From JBIOWF01 sp044868295 (GTDB lineage Bacteria; Actinomycetota; Actinomycetes; Streptosporangiales; Streptosporangiaceae): a stretch of DNA of 11,502 bases. The notes beneath the pieces are model-generated. The model saw only the letters and a program-made list of their open reading frames with translations, searched no databases and was not told the origin of the DNA. Shown here piece after piece: positions 6,526 through 11,502 of the stretch. The number at the start of each line of letters is the position of its first letter. Position 1 is the stretch's first letter. The position numbers and the translations under genes were made by a program. Where the stretch lies: NCBI GenBank assembly GCA_044868295.1, contig JBIOWF010000049.1, forward strand, positions 1 to 11,502. Reading direction: 5' to 3'.

Positions 6526-7867
6526 ATGTCGCTCGCTTCCCCTCCGATCCCACCGCTGCCCGCGCACACACTGCTCGTATTCCTCACTTCGCTGGCACTG
6601 CTCCTGCTCTTGGCCCTCGGGCTGGGCCGGCTGGCCGTACGCCTCGGCACGGCGGCCGTCGTCGGCGAGTTGCTGGCCGGGGTGGTGATCGGGCCGTCGC
6701 TGCTCGGCCATCTCGCGCCCGAGGCGGCCGCATGGCTCCTGCCGCCGGGGAGCGCCCAGGTCAGCCTCCTCGACGCGGTCGGCCAGTTCGGCGTCATTCT
6801 CCTGGTGGCCATCACCGGAATCCAACTGGACCGGAAGGTGCTGCGGCGAAACGGCGCCACCGCGCTGTGGGTCAGCGTGTGCGGCCTTGTCATACCCCTG
6901 GCGGCGGGCATCGGCGTGGGACTGCTGGTTGCCCGACTCCCTCAAACCCGACGGCGCCTCACGGTGGGTCTTCGCGCTCTTCGTGGGTGTGGCCATGTGC
7001 GTGTCCGCGATACCGGTGATCGCCAAGACCCTGGCCGACCTGAAACTGTCCCACCGCAACGTCAGCCAGCTCATCCTGGCCGCCGGCATATTCGACGACA
7101 CGGTCGCCTGGTTCCTGCTCTCGGTCGTCTCCGCGCTGGCCACAGTCGGGCTTCACGCGGAACGGCTGGCGCTGTCCGTCGCGTTCATCGCCGGATTCGT
7201 CGTGTTCGCGGCCGTGGTCCTGCGGCCGCTCGTGCGGGTCGTCCTCACCCGGGCCGCCCGCTCACCGGAGTCGGCCCCGACGATCGGCGCGACCACCGTC
7301 ATCATCCTGCTGTGTTCCGCCACGACGCACGCGCTCGGAATGGAAGCGATCTTCGGTGCTTTCGTGGGCGGTGTCCTGGTCAGCCTGTCCGGCGCGGCCG
7401 ACCCGGCGCGGCTGGCGCCGTTGCGGACGATCGTGCTGTCGGTGCTCGCCCCGGTGTTCCTCGCGACGGCGGGGCTGCGGATGGATCTGGCCGTGCTGCT
7501 GGACTGGCGGGTCGCGTTGTGCGCGGTCGCGCTCCTGGCGGTCGCCGTGGTCGGCAAGTTCGGCGGGGCCTATCTCGGCGCCCGGGCCGGCCGGCTCAGC
7601 CACTGGGAGGGTCTCGCGCTGGGCGCGGGCATGAACGCCCGCGGCGTGGTGGAGGTCGTCATCGCCGCGGCGGGTCTGCGGCTCGGCCTGCTCGACACGA
7701 CCATGTACACCATCATCGTCCTGATCGCGATCGCCACCTCCGTCATGGCGCCTCCGCTGCTGAGAATGACCATGGCCCGAGTCGAGCACGCCGCGGAGGA
7801 GTCGCTACGCCAAGCCGAGTTGGCGGCATGGACCGAGGCCGCACCGGACAGGCGGGCCACTCCTTGA
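6526..7867 (+). pseudogene. Frameshifted cation:proton antiporter (CPA2, Na+/H+ exchanger family)
   Basis: A multi-pass transporter expected to exchange K+ or Na+ for protons across the plasma membrane, split over two frames. Frame A, from ATG 6526 (GAGAGGA upstream) to about 6933, encodes some 136 residues: LLLLLALGLGRLAVRLG, VVGELLAGVVIGPSLLG, LDAVGQFGVILLVAITGIQL and AAGIGVGLLVA. Frame B, from about 6926 to TGA 7867, continues WLPDSLKPDG, FALFVGVAMCVSAIPVIAKT, AGIFDDTVAWFLLSV (the paired Asp of the ion path, near 7094-7099), GMEAIFGAFVGGVL, GAGMNARGVVEVVIA and a polar tail. The total of about 447 codons is a normal family length, so only a small indel separates the halves. Frame A stays open to 7959 but is Arg/Gly-rich nonsense there. 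A sequencing error would make this an intact gene. Confidence 0.85.
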
Positions 7868-7962
7868 GGCGACCCCGACGAAACGCGGACGACGGCTACA
7901 CCCCAGTTCACCGGCCCCTGGCTGGGCGACGAGGGATGGGGGTGGCCGCCCACACGTGATCA

Positions 7963-7987
7963 GGGAGTTGACGGAGCGTCAATTCTC
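7963..7987 (+). terminator. Hairpin between the antiporter and the kinase gene
   Basis: GGGAGTTGACG (7963-7973), loop GAG, CGTCAATTCTC (7977-7987) form an 11-bp stem in plus-strand RNA with two G-U pairs, about 95 nt after the antiporter stop. On the minus strand the two wobble positions become mismatches, but the six-pair core remains, so it may serve both converging genes. No long U-run follows. The rest of the 152-bp gap shows nothing else. Confidence 0.45.
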
Positions 7988-8019
7988 CGGAACACCCCTT
8001 CTGTCTTCTCGCGCGGGAG

Positions 8020-11000
8020 TCAGCAGATGTCGCGATAGGGGACGCCCTCCAAGTGCTGTTCCCATTCCTGCTTGGTGAGCGTACGGCCGGCCCGCTCGCA
8101 CACGGCCTCGGCCACCCGGTCGCCGGCGATGGGAATCTCGGTGGCCCCACCGTTCTGGTTGGTCACGGTCAGCGTTCTCCCATCGGCGCTGAAGGCCAGC
8201 AATCCGGGCAGTGCGTCGTAGAAGGGGATCACGGCCAGGCTGCGCTTGGTCGTCACGTCCCAGAGCTGAGCGATGAAGTTTCCATCGCCGGCATCGCTGA
8301 GCGCGGCGACGAGGGACCCGTCGCGGCTGAAGGCGATCCGGTCGGCCGTCAGGTCGCGCTCGCCGCGTAGCTCGGGCAGGAGCGGGGTTCCCTGCTCGTA
8401 GTCCCACAGCGCGATCGTCCCCTCGGCCCCGCTGACCGCCATGATCGTCCCCACTGGGCTGGTCGCCACGACTCCGTCTCCCGTGAACCCCGGCCCGGTC
8501 CGTCGGCCGGTCACCAGGTCGATGACTCTCCCGTTGCCGGAAACCAGCGATCTGCCATCGCGTGCCGGAGCGATGTCGCCCACCGGCCAGGCGAGCTTCG
8601 GCTGCCTGATCACGCGCCCGCTGCCGGCGTCCAACTCGGCCAGTTGGTTACGCAGGCCCCGCTGGCTGTTCTCGCTGAGCGCGAGCACCAGCGTCCCGCC
8701 GTCGGGTGTGAAGAACTTGGCGCTGGAGATCAACCCCGTTGGCGCCGCATAGCTCCAGAGCTGCCTGCCGGTGGCGACATCCCAGGCGTGCACGACCGGC
8801 CGTTCGAGCTCCTCGCCGATCAGGATGCGGCCGGACGGGTCGAAAATCGGATCGCGATCACTCATTCCTTCGCTGCCGGGGATCGGCGGGCCGAGCCGTC
8901 GCGTACGGCGGTCCCAGACGCGCAGCGGCTTTCCCTCCGAACCGACGACGACCAGGCGGGTGTCGGAGCTGATCGCCAGGGCTGGGGATCCCCCCGGGAG
9001 CGCGGTGGTGGTCGTGCGGGAGCCGAGGTCGAGGCTGACCACCGCATCGTCCTGCAGATAGCGGATGATCTTTCCGGACGGGTCGAGCCAGGCATTTTCA
9101 GGGGCGTTCTCGGCGTGGTAGCTGAAGACCTCGTTGCCGGTGCCTGTGTCCCAGAGCCTGATGGTCTCGCCCACGATGCCGGCGAGCAGTTTCCCGTCTC
9201 GGGCCACTCGTAACGCCGTGCCCGTCTCCACATCCGCCCCCGGCGTTATCTGCGAGAGATTGTCCGCGCGCACGTGTTCGCCGGTCCGCGCATCCCACTT
9301 CGTGACGTGGCCGCCCGCACACAGCAGGTGCCTTCCAGCGGCGGTGAACGTGACCACCGCGCCGCATTTCTTCGGGATGCGGGTCTGCACTCTGAGATCG
9401 GGCAGGCGCAGCACCTTCAGCTCCCCGTCTGGGGCGACCCCGGCGATGTAGGCGCCGGACGCCGCGATGGCGACGCCGTTTCCCGCCTCAAGGTGAGGTG
9501 CGTACGCCTTGCCGGTCGCCGTGTCCCAGACGAACACCAGGTCCGTCAGACTCGTGACGGCGACGAGCGTCTCGTGGTCGCCGAAGGCGACGCCGACCCT
9601 GAACTGGGGATCCACACGGTGTTCCGCCAGCTTCCTCCCGGTCGTGGCCTCCCAGGCGATGACCCTGTCCGTGGTCGCCACCACGAGCGTCTTCCCGTCA
9701 GGGCTGAGCGCGGCACTTTGCGGGAAGGCCTCACGTCCGCCCGGCCACTTCCAGAACGCCTTACGGCGGCCCGGCACCACCTCGTAGACGCGGACGCCGT
9801 CCTCACTCGCGGTGGCCATCAGGCGGCCTTCCGCACCCACCGCCCGCACGGAGACGCCCCTCGCGACCGGCTGGCGGAAGACCGCTCTCTCCGGTCTGTG
9901 CAGCGAGCTCATCAGGCTCGCCCTGGTGTCGGCCCCAGGTGCCAGCCGCCATCCGGCGACGCTCAGCAGCATCGCCTTGACCGGGTCGGTGGTGCGCAGC
10001 CCGTCGGCCTGGGCGGCGGCCTGCCGTCCCGCCAGGAGGTCCCGCTGCTCCTCCGCCTGATTGCTCTGCCATACGGCGACGCCACCGGCGGCGAGCGCCA
10101 CCACCAGCAAACCGCTCAGCGCGACCGTGGTCAGGCGCCTTCGGCGAACGCGCCTCCTGGCCAGCGCGGTGCCCGCGCGCAGGAAGTCGCGCTCCCGTGG
10201 AGTCAGTGTCAGCTGGCTGCGCCCGGTGGCCGCCCAGGTCAAGGCCTGATCCAGGCGACTGCCCTGCAGCAGGTCGCCGTCCTTGCGACCGTTCTCGGCC
10301 CAGTGCCCGGCTGCGCTGCTGATCCGGCCGAGCGCGGCCAGGCCGTCACGATCGGCGTCCACCCACATCCGCAGCCGTGGCCAGGCCCGGAGCAGCGCGG
10401 GCCGCGACAGCGCCACCGAGCCGTCCTGCTGCGTGATCAGGTACGCGAACACCCCTAGGACCCGCTCGGCCGCGGCCGCGTCCCGCTCGGGACGCCCCTC
10501 GAGCAGCTCCGCCCTCGACGCCCAGCGAGCCGCCTCCTGCCCGTCCTCGGTGACCGACACCAGCCGAAGGAACACCTCGGCCGCCAGTCTGCGTTCCTGC
10601 CGCGTGAGCGAGGCGTAGGCGTCCTCGGCGATCGTGCCGAGCGCCGGTTCACTCCTATCCGAGCCCGGCACGAGCACACCCTTGGCCGCGCGGCTGCCCT
10701 CCGCCAGCAGCCTGCCGGTGTCGGTGCCGTCGCCGCTCACCAGCGCGAGCAGCAGGTCCCGCGCCGTCGGCCGGACCCGCGGATCCTTCGCCATGGCCGC
10801 GGCGACCAGCCCGGCGAGGCGCGGCGGCAGCGCGCGCAGGTCGGGCTGGGCGGACAGCACCTGGTGCATCATCGCGCCCAGGGTCTCGGCTCTGAACGGA
10901 TCCGCGCCCGTGGCCGCGAACACCACGATCGCGCCCCAGGCGAAGACATCCACCGACGGCCCCGCCCGCTCCCCGGTGAACACCTCGGGCGCCATGTAGC

Positions 11001-11502
11001 TGGGCGTCCCGGTCAGCTCGCCCGTCTTGGTGAGCGACATGTCCATGGTGCGCGCGATGCCGAAGTCGATCACTCGCGGCCCGTCCGGGCCGAGCAGCAC
11101 ATTGTCCGGTTTCAGATCGCGGTGGATCACCCCGGCGTCGTGGATCGAGGTCAGCGCGGTGACGATGGCGGTGGCCAGCCGGTGCAGGTCGTCACCGGCG
11201 AACCGGCGTCCCTCGTTGACGGCCGTACGCAGGCTCGGGCCCGGCACGAACTCGCTGACGATGTACGGCTTGCTGCCGGAAAGGTCGGTGGCCAGCACCC
11301 GGGCCGTACAGAAGGAGGCCACCCTGCCCGCCGCGAGCGCCTCCTTGGCGAACCGCTCACGGCCCTCCGGGCTGTCGGCCGCGTGCAGCATCTTGAGCGC
11401 GACCCGGCGCCCCTCGCGATCGTAGGCGTCGTACACGACCCCCTGCCCGCCGGAACCGAGCCGCCCCGCCAGCCAGTAGTCGCCGATGCGCTGAGAGTCG
11501 CC
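8020..11502 (-). CDS. Membrane-anchored Ser/Thr protein kinase with STAND-like linker and WD40 propeller (5' end beyond window)
   Basis: 1160 residues are visible and the frame is open at the window edge, so the start, probably a few codons away, is missing. The kinase domain spans about 1-270: P-loop GSGGQGVV, VALK (Lys37), VIHRDLKPDNVLL (HRD 127-129), VIDFGIART (DFG 146-148) and MAPEVF (APE 171-173), so it should be active. A helical region of about 285-450 contains SRPALLRAWPRLRMWVDADR, as seen C-terminal to STAND-type NTPases, but no NTPase motifs are present. One membrane helix lies near 456-477 (LSGLLVVALAAGGVAVW) after an Arg-rich stretch, so the kinase is inside the cell and the propeller probably outside. 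The rest is WD40-like blades (SPDGKTLVVATTDRVIAWEA, VWDTATGKAY, LWDTGTGNEV), ending LTKQEWEQHL and a C-terminal Cys. Ligand and substrates are unknown. Converges on the antiporter gene. Confidence 0.93.
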   Translation of the reverse strand, partial: GDSQRIGDYWLAGRLGSGGQGVVYDAYDREGRRVALKMLHAADSPEGRERFAKEALAAGRVASFCTARVLATDLSGSKPYIVSEFVPGPSLRTAVNEGRRFAGDDLHRLATAIVTALTSIHDAGVIHRDLKPDNVLLGPDGPRVIDFGIARTMDMSLTKTGELTGTPSYMAPEVFTGERAGPSVDVFAWGAIVVFAATGADPFRAETLGAMMHQVLSAQPDLRALPPRLAGLVAAAMAKDPRVRPTARDLLLALVSGDGTDTGRLLAEGSRAAKGVLVPGSDRSEPALGTIAEDAYASLTRQERRLAAEVFLRLVSVTEDGQEAARWASRAELLEGRPERDAAAAERVLGVFAYLITQQDGSVALSRPALLRAWPRLRMWVDADRDGLAALGRISSAAGHWAENGRKDGDLLQGSRLDQALTWAATGRSQLTLTPRERDFLRAGTALARRRVRRRRLTTVALSGLLVVALAAGGVAVWQSNQAEEQRDLLAGRQAAAQADGLRTTDPVKAMLLSVAGWRLAPGADTRASLMSSLHRPERAVFRQPVARGVSVRAVGAEGRLMATASEDGVRVYEVVPGRRKAFWKWPGGREAFPQSAALSPDGKTLVVATTDRVIAWEATTGRKLAEHRVDPQFRVGVAFGDHETLVAVTSLTDLVFVWDTATGKAYAPHLEAGNGVAIAASGAYIAGVAPDGELKVLRLPDLRVQTRIPKKCGAVVTFTAAGRHLLCAGGHVTKWDARTGEHVRADNLSQITPGADVETGTALRVARDGKLLAGIVGETIRLWDTGTGNEVFSYHAENAPENAWLDPSGKIIRYLQDDAVVSLDLGSRTTTTALPGGSPALAISSDTRLVVVGSEGKPLRVWDRRTRRLGPPIPGSEGMSDRDPIFDPSGRILIGEELERPVVHAWDVATGRQLWSYAAPTGLISSAKFFTPDGGTLVLALSENSQRGLRNQLAELDAGSGRVIRQPKLAWPVGDIAPARDGRSLVSGNGRVIDLVTGRRTGPGFTGDGVVATSPVGTIMAVSGAEGTIALWDYEQGTPLLPELRGERDLTADRIAFSRDGSLVAALSDAGDGNFIAQLWDVTTKRSLAVIPFYDALPGLLAFSADGRTLTVTNQNGGATEIPIAGDRVAEAVCERAGRTLTKQEWEQHLEGVPYRDIC

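Noticed and set aside
6926..6936. Programmed ribosomal frameshift in the antiporter
   Set aside because: No convincing slippery heptamer or downstream structure, and this family is not known to use frameshifting; an indel is simpler.
6934..7959. Second half of the long plus-strand frame that begins as the antiporter
   Set aside because: After about 6933 it is Arg/Gly/Pro-rich with no membrane segments, while the neighbouring frame encodes the rest of the antiporter.
7963..7987. TTGACG/CGTCAA as a second MerR operator
   Set aside because: The half-sites match, but the spacing is far shorter than in the 5142-5162 operator, there is no promoter next to it, and its place between converging genes fits a terminator better.

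Overview
The window is high-GC DNA with G/C-ending codons, GTG starts and actinomycete-type gene families: a DevS-like GAF kinase, a Ser/Thr kinase fused to a WD40 propeller, a two-domain universal stress protein and a MerR regulator. A filamentous actinomycete, perhaps of the Streptosporangiaceae type, fits best. No rRNA, tRNA, CRISPR array or insertion sequence was seen.

Left part (1-3520, minus strand): a probable stress/low-oxygen operon read right to left. It runs universal stress protein, cydA, cydB, then a DevS/DosS-like sensor kinase cut by the window edge. CydB, the stress protein and the visible kinase portion are intact. cydA is broken: a conserved Trp codon has become TGA, and an internal stretch that should carry the Q-loop and a heme b558 ligand is missing, with a frame change at the joint.

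Middle part (3521-5178): a roughly 450-bp region, AT-rich for this DNA, separates the operon from a plus-strand gene of unknown role. The C-terminal half of that gene's product carries a C-A-E ... C-x-x-C zinc-deaminase signature. A small acidic protein of unknown function lies convergent to it.

Right-middle part (5142-7987, plus strand): a MerR regulator gene has a promoter with a 19-bp spacer and a TTGAC/GTCAA inverted repeat, and is probably leaderless. It is followed by a membrane-protein gene that has lost its 3' half and by a CPA2-type cation:proton antiporter gene with a frameshift. The 3' end of merR is imperfectly duplicated 75 bp downstream.

Right part (8020-11502, minus strand): one very long gene, cut at its 5' end, for a membrane-anchored Ser/Thr kinase with a STAND-like linker, one transmembrane helix and a WD40 propeller.

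The striking overall picture is three independently damaged genes (cydA, the membrane protein, the antiporter) among intact neighbours. Either the locus is decaying or the assembly is faulty here. The most novel intact gene is the deaminase-like one at 3968-4777.
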